This document shows positions 55,790 through 64,000 of a stretch of 64,000 nucleotides of DNA, piece after piece. The stretch's first letter is position 1. Every line of letters begins with the position of its first letter. The stretch is from Bacteroidales bacterium (GTDB lineage Bacteria; Bacteroidota; Bacteroidia; Bacteroidales; Lentimicrobiaceae), in the NCBI GenBank assembly GCA_016705005.1, contig JADIZB010000038.1, positions 62,001-126,000 of the forward strand. The letters are read 5' to 3'. Position numbers and translations under genes: made by a program. The notes under the pieces are model-generated. The model was not told the DNA's origin, ran no database searches, and saw only the letters and a program-made list of their open reading frames with translations.

Positions 55790-56023
55790 ATGAAAAAAAG
55801 AATCATTCAGATAATCGTTGCAGGAGCTTTCGCAGTTGCACCTCTGTGTATGTTTGCACAACCTAACCCAGGTGGTGGATCAGGTGGCGACCCCGTTGGT
55901 GGTGACCCCATCGGTGGTGGCGGCGGACAAGCCCCCATTGGCGGAGGTATCGCTCTGCTTGTAACCATGGCTGTTGGCTATGGCATCAAGAGAGTTTTCG
56001 ACGCCAGGCAAAAATTCGAATAG
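55790..56023 (+). CDS. Small glycine-rich protein with PID-CTERM-like anchor (cassette 2)
   Basis: Its 77 residues are identical to those of 44099-44332, with only a few silent base changes (for example in the APIGGG and GIK codons). The signal peptide, Gly-rich middle, APIGGG motif, membrane helix and basic tail are all conserved. It begins 88 bp after the scaffold stop, the same spacing as in cassette 1, and is followed by the same terminator. Strict conservation despite drift in the neighbouring core domain suggests either function or recent gene conversion. Confidence 0.8.
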   Translation: MKKRIIQIIVAGAFAVAPLCMFAQPNPGGGSGGDPVGGDPIGGGGGQAPIGGGIALLVTMAVGYGIKRVFDARQKFE

Positions 56024-56030
56024 CAGAATA

Positions 56031-56064
56031 AATGAGCCCGGGCAAAAGTCCGGGCTCATTTTTC
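56031..56064 (+). terminator. Terminator closing cassette 2
   Basis: AATGAGCCCGG (56031-56041) pairs with CCGGGCTCATT (56050-56060), followed by T residues. It is the copy of 44339-44374. Confidence 0.9.
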
Positions 56065-56066
56065 TA

Positions 56067-56103
56067 ATTTTCTGCTTTTTAAAAAATTAAAAAAAGCAGA
56101 AAT
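56067..56103. terminator. Second, AT-rich hairpin after cassette 2
   Basis: ATTTCTGCTTTTT can pair with AAAAAGCAGAAAT around an A-rich loop. It may back up the preceding terminator. The rest of the spacer up to 56688 holds no credible gene or other recognisable element. Confidence 0.45.
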
Positions 56104-56688
56104 CATGAAGTTCACGGCTATAGAATAAGAATTCAATTCTCAATTCTGTTTTAACGCCGCAAAAGCATAAACAGTCATCTGAATTTCCCGGGAACAAGAA
56201 GATCTTATCAGAGTATCCATTAACATTACTGCTGGCTCCCAGTCAACCAGTAAACCTGAGTTTCTTCACTTTCCACCATGTACATTTTTCTTAATCATTG
56301 ACGGATCACCAAAATCACCAAAATTGCTTCAGACAGGAATTTTACTGAATGTCATTCATGCTGAAGCCAAAACAATGAAACTTTAAACTTTTCGGAATTC
56401 CTATAAAATACAGTGAACGCATTGGCAGATTAATGCGCCGGCAGCCTGAAGCTCCGGGAAATTTTTAACTGCACCGATAAAATAGAAAGCATCATCAGTT
56501 GAGAAAGCAATCCAACTGTTCAAAATATCAGTAAAGCATCCGGGAAACCAGAATACAAACGAATCTGATTGGAAATAATTCACAAAAGCAGGTAAAACCC
56601 AAACCTAGGTTATCAGGAAATACTCCTGGTTTCAACAGGTAAAATTCATATTCTTCTTTGTTTTTTTTCCAATATTAATTTCAACCGC

Positions 56689-59600
56689 ATGAAGAAATTT
56701 TACAAATCGCTGCTCATCGTTCTTTTGACGTTGTTCTCTTTAACAGGATTCAGTCAGATTCAACAGGGAGGTGTTCCCTACAGTTCCGAACATCCCGGAA
56801 TAAAAAGTGAAGCAGTTCCGGTGAAAGTCATGCCTGTAATTGATCTTGCCAGATTGCAGGCCGAAGATGCTGTAAACGACCTGAGAAAGGATATTCCCTG
56901 GCGTTTCGGCGAAAATCTGTTTGTAAATTTCAATACCTCCAATTCAGGTGTATGGAATTATCTCGAAAATGGTGATAAACTCTGGAGATTGAACATTCAT
57001 TGCCCCGGTGCTTATACTATAAATCTTACTTTTGACCGTTATGTACTTCCTGCCGGAGCCACACTTTTTATTTACAATGCGGATCAATCGCAGGTTCTTG
57101 GTGCTTTCACTGAAATCAACAATCAGGAAGATTTTCAATTTGCCACCACCCTGATTTCAGGGGATCAGATTACCATTGAGTATTTTGAGCCAGCCGGAGT
57201 TGCGTTTCCCGGTGAACTGAGTTTATACCGGGTTACCCATGGTTACAGGGATGCTTTTGATTTTGCCAAATCATTGGGGAGTTCCGGTTCCTGCAATAAC
57301 AATGTAGCCTGTCCGGAAGCTGCCGGCTGGGAAAATGAAATAAGATCCGTTTGTATGCTGGTATCCGGTGGCAGTGGTTTTTGCTCCGGTTCATTGGTTA
57401 ATAATACCAATAACAATGGCACCCCGTATGTTTTAACTGCCAACCATTGTTACAGCGATCCGTCGTCGTGGGTTTTCTGGTTTAACTGGCAAAGTTCCAC
57501 CTGTTCTAATCCGGCTACAAGTCCTGCCTATAATTCGCTGTCCGGAGCTACACTCAGGGCCAGGAATGCCGATTCTGATTTTTGCCTTGTACAGATCAAC
57601 ACTGCACCACCGACAAATTACAATGTTTATTATTCCGGCTGGAACAGGGAAAACGTTGCTTCAACGTCATCTGTTGGCATTCATCATCCCTCAGGAGATA
57701 TCAAGAAAATTTCATTCGATAACAATCCTACCACCTCTTCTGATTATGAACCTGCTGCCTATCTGGCAAATTCACACTGGAAAATAACCCAGTGGGACGA
57801 TGGTACAACGGAAGGCGGATCCTCAGGTTCCCCGCTTTATGATCAGAACCACAGAATTGTCGGACAATTGCATGGGGGTTGGGCATCCTGTACCAGTCTT
57901 ACAGCCGACTTTTACGGAAAATTTTCCATGTCATGGGACAGGGGAACAACCGCAGCCACCCGTCTGAAAGACTGGCTTGATCCAACGAACATTTCAGGAA
58001 ACACACTGAATGGTTATGATCCGAATTTAACCACTGATCCTCCCGTTGCCAACTTTTCGGCCAGCAATACCAGTCCGGCACAAAACAGCCAGGTGAACTT
58101 CACCGACCAGTCGAGCAACAATCCGACCAGCTGGTCGTGGAGTTTCAGCCCTTCAACCGTAACCTATCTGAACAGCACCACAAGCTCAACCCGGAATCCA
58201 CAGGTTTCGTTCAACCAGACCGGTTATTACACAGTTACGCTCACGGCTACAAACGCATACGGAAGTGATTTGGAAACGAAGACAAATTATATCAATGTTA
58301 TTTCCTGCAATTTCAACACACTTCCTTTCTCCGAGAATTTTTCGGGTGGTGCGCTTCCCTCCTGCTGGTCAATCGTTGACAATCAGGGCAATGGACAGGT
58401 ATGGCAGTTCGGATCCATCACCGGGCCTACCCTTACCGCTCCTTATGCTTACCTCGACAGCGACGGGTATGGTTCAGGCGAAACGCAGAATGCAGACCTG
58501 GTAACCCCGACCCTGAACCTGTCTGCCTATGCCAATGTCTCGCTTCAGTTTAACCATTATTTCAAAAGCTATTCCGGTTCATCAGGAACCCTTTCGTACA
58601 GTATAAACAACGGCAGTACCTGGACTACTATCCAATCATTTACAACCACCGCTAATCCGGCTGCTTTCAACCAGACGATTGCTGCAGTTGCCGGTCAGTC
58701 TCAGGTAAAATTCAAATGGAATTATACAGGGACCTGGGGTTATTACTGGGCTGTGGATGATATTCAGATAACCGGAAACGCTGCTACACCAACCTTGTCA
58801 GTCACTCCTTCAAACCGGAATGTATCCCCTGCATCCAATATAACATCATTTACAGTAACTTCCAATTCGGCCTGGACAGCAACCAGTGACCAATCATGGT
58901 GCACGGTTACCCCTTCAGGGATAGGAGACGGAACCATAACAGCCACTTATGCAGAGAATAACACACCTGCCCAGCGTGTAGCCAACATTACCGTGACAGT
59001 CACCGGCCTCAGTCCAGTGGTGGTTACCGTTACCCAGGCTGTTTCTAATCTCTCTGTATCACCTGCCAATCAAAATGTTGGTGCAGCAGCAGGTTCAACC
59101 ACATTCAGTGTTGTTTCCAATACCGGCTGGACAGTAGCAAGTAACCAGGGATGGTGTACTGTAACCCCTTCGGGCAACAGCAGCGGAACCATCACTGCAA
59201 CCTTCACCGAAAACACATTATTAACTGCCAGGGTTGCCAATGTAACGGTCATTGTCAGCGGACTTTCACCTGTCGTGGTCACAGTTACACAGGCAGGTGC
59301 CACCCCGGTACTTATTGTCACCCCATCAACCCAGAATGTAACTGCACCAGCTGGCAATACTGCCTTTACTGTTGCATCAAACACTGCCTGGAATGCGGTC
59401 AGTAACCAATCGTGGTGCACTGTTACCCCTTCAGGTTCGGGCAACGGATCGGTAACAGCCACATATACACAAAATACGTCCACCTCAGCAAGAACAGCCA
59501 GTATTACAGTTTCTGCTTCCGGTGTTTCTCCGGTTGTTGTCACCGTAGTCCAGGCCGGTCTTCCGGAATCAGAATTTCTGCTGACCATTCAGAATGTGGT

Positions 59601-60930
59601 TCAGACTGCACCGAATGTATTTGAGTTTGATATTTTCCTGCTCGACGTGGATCCCTCTGTTCCTTTCCAGCTGGCAACAATACAGGCCGGAATTAACTTC
59701 AATACCGCCATTCTTAACGGAGCCACCATCACAACCGGTATGACCACCATTGTGCCGGGTTCTTCCGATTTGCCTTCGAATATGGCACCCATCAGCGTGA
59801 GCACAACCTCAGCCGGTCTGATCAGGATGGCCGGTCGGGCAGCTCCTGGCGCTGGAAACGGATATATAGTATCAACCGTTTCTCCCGGTACCAGAATCGT
59901 AAGACTCAGAATGACGAATTCAGTGAGCTTTGCCAACAGTTCTTACTCAGATATGGCATTCACTTCCAGTGCAGCCATTACGCCTTCCTATGCTACCAGG
60001 GTTGCCAAATACGAAGGAACAGTCAATACTCAGTTAACAGTAACCCCAGGTAATAACGCCATTGTTGAGGAGAATCCGATTCTGAACGGTCCTCCGGCCC
60101 TCGGGGTTACCCCGCTGAGCCAGTCGGTTGCAGCAGATGCAGGATCTTTCGGTTATACCGTTACTTCCAATTCATCCTGGACAGCCGTAAGCGATCAGAC
60201 CTGGTGTACCCTTGCACCTGCTTCAGGGTTCGGGAACGGAATCATCTCAGCCGGCTTTTCCGCGAACACCGGTGCTCCACGCTCAGCCAATATTACAGTT
60301 TCTGTTTCGGGTCTCCCTGGTATTACAGTTGTGTTGAATCAGGACGGCACCACTACTAAAACGCTGAATCTGGTCACGCTGCTTGAAGGTCTTTATGATG
60401 GCAACGGAACCATGCATCCGGCGAATGATGAAAATGGGGCACATTTCGGAGCGGGTAATGCTGATCAGATAAACATTGAACTTCATAACAGCTCTGACTA
60501 CAGCATCATCGAACATGTTGCAACAAACGTCATGCTGAGCACAACCGGGGCTGCTTCTGTGACCATTCCATCGGAATTGGGAGGGAACTATTATATCACA
60601 ATCAGACACCGTAACTCAGTTGAAACCACTTCGGCCAGCCCGGTTTCGTTTGCCGGTGCTGTGACCAGTTATGCCTTTGATCTCCCGGCAAAAGCTTTCG
60701 GAGGTAATCTGCTCGAAATGATTGATGGGTATTTTGTGATCTTTGGTGGTGATGTAAATCAGGATGGCACCATTGATACCGGCGACGGCACCCCCATTGA
60801 TAACGACCAGTTCTTTTTTATTTCCGGATATGTTGTAACGGATGTGAATGGTGACGGAACAGTTGATACAGCTGACGGGACCATTGTTGACAACAATCAG
60901 TTCTTTTTTGTAGGATCAGTATTACCTTAG
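56689..60930 (+). CDS. Secreted lysyl-endopeptidase-like protease with BACON, cohesin-like and dockerin-like domains
   Basis: This protein has 1413 residues. A signal peptide (MKKFYKSLLIVLLTLFSLTGFSQ) and propeptide-like region (to about 200) precede a trypsin-fold protease of the lysyl-endopeptidase type. The catalytic triad is probably His 253 (LTANHC), Asp 297 (NADSDFCLVQ) and Ser 379 (EGGSSGSPLYD). Next come PKD (about 448-540), MAM-like (545-697) and three BACON domains (698-957). A cohesin-like domain resembling the start of the 40416 protein follows (957-1133), then a fourth BACON (1133-1221) and the dockerin-like module (1221-1413; GDVNQDGTIDTGDGTPIDNDQ and TDVNGDGTVDTADGTIVDNNQ). There is no T9SS tail. 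It could cut matrix or host proteins while attached to a surface complex. Confidence 0.88.
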   Translation: MKKFYKSLLIVLLTLFSLTGFSQIQQGGVPYSSEHPGIKSEAVPVKVMPVIDLARLQAEDAVNDLRKDIPWRFGENLFVNFNTSNSGVWNYLENGDKLWRLNIHCPGAYTINLTFDRYVLPAGATLFIYNADQSQVLGAFTEINNQEDFQFATTLISGDQITIEYFEPAGVAFPGELSLYRVTHGYRDAFDFAKSLGSSGSCNNNVACPEAAGWENEIRSVCMLVSGGSGFCSGSLVNNTNNNGTPYVLTANHCYSDPSSWVFWFNWQSSTCSNPATSPAYNSLSGATLRARNADSDFCLVQINTAPPTNYNVYYSGWNRENVASTSSVGIHHPSGDIKKISFDNNPTTSSDYEPAAYLANSHWKITQWDDGTTEGGSSGSPLYDQNHRIVGQLHGGWASCTSLTADFYGKFSMSWDRGTTAATRLKDWLDPTNISGNTLNGYDPNLTTDPPVANFSASNTSPAQNSQVNFTDQSSNNPTSWSWSFSPSTVTYLNSTTSSTRNPQVSFNQTGYYTVTLTATNAYGSDLETKTNYINVISCNFNTLPFSENFSGGALPSCWSIVDNQGNGQVWQFGSITGPTLTAPYAYLDSDGYGSGETQNADLVTPTLNLSAYANVSLQFNHYFKSYSGSSGTLSYSINNGSTWTTIQSFTTTANPAAFNQTIAAVAGQSQVKFKWNYTGTWGYYWAVDDIQITGNAATPTLSVTPSNRNVSPASNITSFTVTSNSAWTATSDQSWCTVTPSGIGDGTITATYAENNTPAQRVANITVTVTGLSPVVVTVTQAVSNLSVSPANQNVGAAAGSTTFSVVSNTGWTVASNQGWCTVTPSGNSSGTITATFTENTLLTARVANVTVIVSGLSPVVVTVTQAGATPVLIVTPSTQNVTAPAGNTAFTVASNTAWNAVSNQSWCTVTPSGSGNGSVTATYTQNTSTSARTASITVSASGVSPVVVTVVQAGLPESEFLLTIQNVVQTAPNVFEFDIFLLDVDPSVPFQLATIQAGINFNTAILNGATITTGMTTIVPGSSDLPSNMAPISVSTTSAGLIRMAGRAAPGAGNGYIVSTVSPGTRIVRLRMTNSVSFANSSYSDMAFTSSAAITPSYATRVAKYEGTVNTQLTVTPGNNAIVEENPILNGPPALGVTPLSQSVAADAGSFGYTVTSNSSWTAVSDQTWCTLAPASGFGNGIISAGFSANTGAPRSANITVSVSGLPGITVVLNQDGTTTKTLNLVTLLEGLYDGNGTMHPANDENGAHFGAGNADQINIELHNSSDYSIIEHVATNVMLSTTGAASVTIPSELGGNYYITIRHRNSVETTSASPVSFAGAVTSYAFDLPAKAFGGNLLEMIDGYFVIFGGDVNQDGTIDTGDGTPIDNDQFFFISGYVVTDVNGDGTVDTADGTIVDNNQFFFVGSVLP

Positions 60931-60958
60931 TACAATGAATTATAAACCCTATTAATTT

Positions 60959-61000
60959 AATAGCATAACTCTCTTGCAATAAGAGAGTTATGCTATTTTT
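60959..61000 (+). terminator. Intrinsic terminator after the protease gene
   Basis: A 17-bp perfect stem (AATAGCATAACTCTCTT at 60959-60975 with AAGAGAGTTATGCTATT at 60981-60997) and a five-base loop, ending in a T run. It can act in both directions. Confidence 0.93.
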
Positions 61001-61165
61001 AAAATTACCGCTCAAAGTGAAGAATTCTGATAAAACCCAACAGTTTTTGATTTCAGTATCATAGTTTGGCTGTCAGAAGGTTACAAATGATGAATTGTCA
61101 GATACATTATCAGGCAAATTGAAACCGTTTCGGTAATAATATAATACAAACGCTAACGCCAGACT

Positions 61166-64000
61166 ATGAAAAGAAAATTACTTTTTGCATTTTTCCTTTG
61201 CTTCACAGCTATCTCCAACCTGATCATTGCCCAGGATATTCCTGCAAAACCTACAACGGTTAAGACGGGTGTTTTTATCGGCATAAGTAAGCCTCTGCGG
61301 GATATTCCACCCATTTCAGGGGAAAGGTATAATATGATGCTTGAGAATGCGAAGAAACGTGCAAAAAATACGCCATGGGATCTGCCCTCTTATCCTTATG
61401 CTTCCACGGCCTTGCCCAAAGGACCGGATGCTGTATGGCAGAAGAGTCATGGAATGGCTATGTCGGGTAGTAACAGGGCTCCGATTCAGAACTTTGAGGG
61501 TCAGACTTCGCCCTATTATCCGCCTGATTGCAATGGTACGGCCGGGCCAAACCATTATATGCAAACAGTAAATACCACCTATGCAATTTACAGTAAAACC
61601 GGCACATTGCTGGCAGGTCCGACGGCCATGAACTCGCTTTTCGGAAGTGTGGCAGGTGCAACTTACAACGATGGTGATCCGATCATTCTTTATGATGAAC
61701 AGGCCGACAGGTGGCTGGCAGTTGAATTCTCGGTCAGCGGATCGAACGACTATATGCTGATGGCTGTTTCAACAACCAACGACCCTACCGGTACCTGGTA
61801 CCAGTATTCATTTGATGTGGTTGATATGCCTGATTACGAGAAAGTTGCTGTATGGCGCGATGGTTATTACATGGGCACAAACACACAACCCACGACCGGA
61901 AATGACATATACGTATTTGAACGTTCGCAAATGCTGGTTGGGGGCACTGCCCGGATGGTTGCCTTTGACAATCCATACAGACCTGGTACCGGTGTAGTTG
62001 TAGTGCCGCCAGTTGATAACGACGGTGTTGCGGCTCCTGTTGGAACCCCCGGAACCTTCATTGCTTTTAATGATGATGGTGTTGGTGGTGGTTCAGATCA
62101 GTTGTGGCTGTACGAACTTGCTGTTAACTGGACAACACCTGCTTCTTCTACATTTAACAGGACTCAACAGATTAATGTTTCACCTTTCGATAGTGAGTTC
62201 TCCAACGGATGGGACAACATTACACAACCAGGTACTACCATGAAGTTGTGTGCCATTTCTACTGTGATTATGAATGTGCCGCAATATCGTAATTTCGGCA
62301 GTTATCAATCCATTGTTTGCTGCCATACGGTTGATGTTGGTACCGATCACGCCGGAGTCCGGTGGTATGAGCTGAGGAAAACCCCACCAGCAACAACATG
62401 GACGCTTCGACAGCAGGGTACTTATGCCCCCGATTCGCACAGCCGTTGGATGGGCAGCATTGCCATGAACAGTTCCAACAAGATTGCCATTGGTTATTCG
62501 CTTTCGAGCAGCACCGAATACCCGGGTATCCGCTATGCGGGCCAGTCTGCTGCCGGATACTCCAGTGCTTCAGGTGTATTGGATGTTCCGGAGGTTATCG
62601 CCCATACCGGCACCAATTTTCAATATACTTATAACCGCTGGGGAGATTATTCAAGTATGTCGGTCGATCCCTCTGATGATCAGACCTTTTGGTTCACAAC
62701 ACAATACATCGGAGCATCTGAAGCGAGAAGAACCAAAATCCTTTCATTCCAGATCGGAAGTAACCCGCTGGTAACAACGCTTGCAGCGACTTCAGTTACC
62801 GGAACATCGGGCACGCTCAATGGCACTGTTAACCCAAACGGGCTGGCAACCACTTATCATTTTGAATATGGAACCAGTACCAGCTATGGCAGCAACACTT
62901 CCACCATTTCAGCCGGATCGGGCACTTCAAATATTTCGGTAAATGCATCCATTTCCGGGCTCATCACAGGTACACCTTATCATTTCAGACTGGTTGCGGT
63001 AAACAGTGACGGCACAACCAATGGGAATGATATGATATTTATTCCCGGTGGTGCTATTTTAACCACAACGGCAGCTACAGCAATTACCCAGACCACTGCC
63101 ACTTCTGGTGGTAATATTACAATTGACGGAGGTTCTGCCGTTACAGCCCGTGGTGTATGCTGGGCTACCACAGCCAATCCTGTTGCTACCGGGTTCCATA
63201 CTACCAATGGCTCAGGAACAGGCAATTTTGTCAGTTCCATTACAGGCCTGCAATCGAGTACCCTCTATCATGTCAGAGCATATGCTACCAATGCCAATGG
63301 CACCTTTTACGGAGACGATCTGACCTTTACCACAAGTTGCGGTGATTTTACCCTGCCTTTTACCCAGAACTTTTCAGGCGGAGTTCTTCCATCCTGCTGG
63401 ACCATTGTTGACAATCAAAGCAATGGCCAGGTGTGGCAGTTTGGTTCCATTTCAGGGCCTACCCTAACCGCTCCCTATGCTTACCTTGACAGCGACGGAT
63501 ACGGTTCCGGCAATACCCAGAATGCTGATCTGTTAACCCCGACACTGAACCTTTCAGCTTATACCAACATTACCCTCCAGTTCAACCATTACTTCAGAAG
63601 CTATTCAGGATCCTCCGGAACGCTTTCATACAGCATCAACAATGGAAGCACCTGGACTGCCTTACAAACATATACTTCAACTACTGCCAATCCTGCGGCC
63701 TACAGTCAGGTGGTTGCAGCTGTTGCAGGACAATCCCAGGTTAAATTCAAATGGAACTATACCGGGACATGGGGATATTACTGGGCTATTGATGACATTT
63801 CCATAACAGGAACTTTGGTTTCACCGACCCTTTCGGTAACCCCTTCAAATCAGAATGTAACACCTCCTGCCGGTTCAACTGCATTTACTGTTACTTCCAA
63901 TTCAGCCTGGACAGCTGTCAGCAGCCAGACCTGGTGTACAGTCACCCCTTCGGGAACAGGCAATGGAACCATCACAGCAACATTTACCGAAAATAACACG
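61166..64000 (+). CDS. Large secreted protein with Fn3-like, MAM-like and BACON domains, cut by the window edge
   Basis: The ATG at 61166 opens a frame of exactly 945 codons to the window end without a stop. The signal peptide is MKRKLLFAFFLCFTAISNLIIAQ. Residues about 95-525 form an unrecognised globular region rich in Trp and Tyr (DCNGTAGPNHYMQTVN, DEQADRWLAVEFS, HSRWMGSIAMNSSNKIAIGY), perhaps a beta-propeller. Two Fn3-like domains follow (about 537-625 and 629-722). A MAM-like domain (724-885) almost repeats that of the protease at 56689, and a BACON domain begins at about 888. The ending is outside the window, so it is not known whether it carries a T9SS tail or a dockerin-like module. 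Confidence 0.85.
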   Translation, partial: MKRKLLFAFFLCFTAISNLIIAQDIPAKPTTVKTGVFIGISKPLRDIPPISGERYNMMLENAKKRAKNTPWDLPSYPYASTALPKGPDAVWQKSHGMAMSGSNRAPIQNFEGQTSPYYPPDCNGTAGPNHYMQTVNTTYAIYSKTGTLLAGPTAMNSLFGSVAGATYNDGDPIILYDEQADRWLAVEFSVSGSNDYMLMAVSTTNDPTGTWYQYSFDVVDMPDYEKVAVWRDGYYMGTNTQPTTGNDIYVFERSQMLVGGTARMVAFDNPYRPGTGVVVVPPVDNDGVAAPVGTPGTFIAFNDDGVGGGSDQLWLYELAVNWTTPASSTFNRTQQINVSPFDSEFSNGWDNITQPGTTMKLCAISTVIMNVPQYRNFGSYQSIVCCHTVDVGTDHAGVRWYELRKTPPATTWTLRQQGTYAPDSHSRWMGSIAMNSSNKIAIGYSLSSSTEYPGIRYAGQSAAGYSSASGVLDVPEVIAHTGTNFQYTYNRWGDYSSMSVDPSDDQTFWFTTQYIGASEARRTKILSFQIGSNPLVTTLAATSVTGTSGTLNGTVNPNGLATTYHFEYGTSTSYGSNTSTISAGSGTSNISVNASISGLITGTPYHFRLVAVNSDGTTNGNDMIFIPGGAILTTTAATAITQTTATSGGNITIDGGSAVTARGVCWATTANPVATGFHTTNGSGTGNFVSSITGLQSSTLYHVRAYATNANGTFYGDDLTFTTSCGDFTLPFTQNFSGGVLPSCWTIVDNQSNGQVWQFGSISGPTLTAPYAYLDSDGYGSGNTQNADLLTPTLNLSAYTNITLQFNHYFRSYSGSSGTLSYSINNGSTWTALQTYTSTTANPAAYSQVVAAVAGQSQVKFKWNYTGTWGYYWAIDDISITGTLVSPTLSVTPSNQNVTPPAGSTAFTVTSNSAWTAVSSQTWCTVTPSGTGNGTITATFTENNT

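Noticed and set aside
56401..56583. Open frame of 60 codons on the minus strand before the protease
   Set aside because: No family resemblance or start context; likely chance.

Overview
The window looks like a chromosomal piece from a member of the Bacteroidota, probably Bacteroidales-like. The evidence is a type IX secretion system (T9SS) component (PorQ), C-terminal T9SS sorting domains, the Bacteroidota promoter pattern (TTG, about 19 bases, TAnnTTTG), a PUR-alpha-like DUF3276 protein, a long NusB, and the Bacteroidota gene orders nusB/DUF1573/yajC/ybbR/coaE and parA/parB/DUF5683/dapB/lepB. No tRNA, rRNA, CRISPR array or insertion sequence was recognised.

Layout. 1-6080 holds a clipped secreted protein, an RNA pseudouridine synthase, a fused membrane glycosyltransferase, a 2-oxoacid dehydrogenase E2 subunit, a DnaQ-type exonuclease and an FAH-family hydrolase. 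5365-6437 contains two arrays of the same short TTTTTAC-type repeat flanking the FAH gene and a probable four-helix-bundle (S23) gene remnant. 6443-19432 is a minus-strand housekeeping block: PepF, DUF721/RecF/IspH, PorQ, aconitase, and the coaE-ybbR-yajC-DUF1573-GNAT-nusB run. 19750-30074 is a plus-strand block: DUF3276, ParAB, a frameshifted DUF5683 protein, DapB, signal peptidase I, cyclophilin, DUF4412, FtsK, LolA and a small membrane protein. 30093-35226 encodes, on the minus strand, a large PocR/PAS hybrid histidine kinase and a membrane-bound AraC-type regulator.

From 36654 to the right edge the window is devoted to very large exported proteins. Two tandem cassettes (36654-44374 and 45996-56064) have the same order: (i) a multidomain adhesin-like protein ending in a module with two dockerin-like acidic repeats and no T9SS tail; (ii) 120 bp later, a protein starting with a cohesin-like beta-sandwich, carrying 138-bp tandem repeats and ending in a T9SS sorting domain; (iii) 88 bp later, a 77-residue glycine-rich protein ending in a PID-CTERM-like anchor. 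A lysyl-endopeptidase-like protease (56689-60930) carries both the cohesin-like domain and the dockerin-like module. A further secreted protein (61166 onward) shares a near-identical domain with the protease and runs off the window.

The working hypothesis is a self-assembling surface structure. A T9SS-anchored scaffold displays cohesin-like domains, which capture adhesins and a protease through dockerin-like tails. This is inference from domain layout; no interaction is proven by sequence. Genes (i) of the second cassette and (ii) of both cassettes are interrupted by small indels, which may be real decay, a switching state or assembly error in repetitive DNA.
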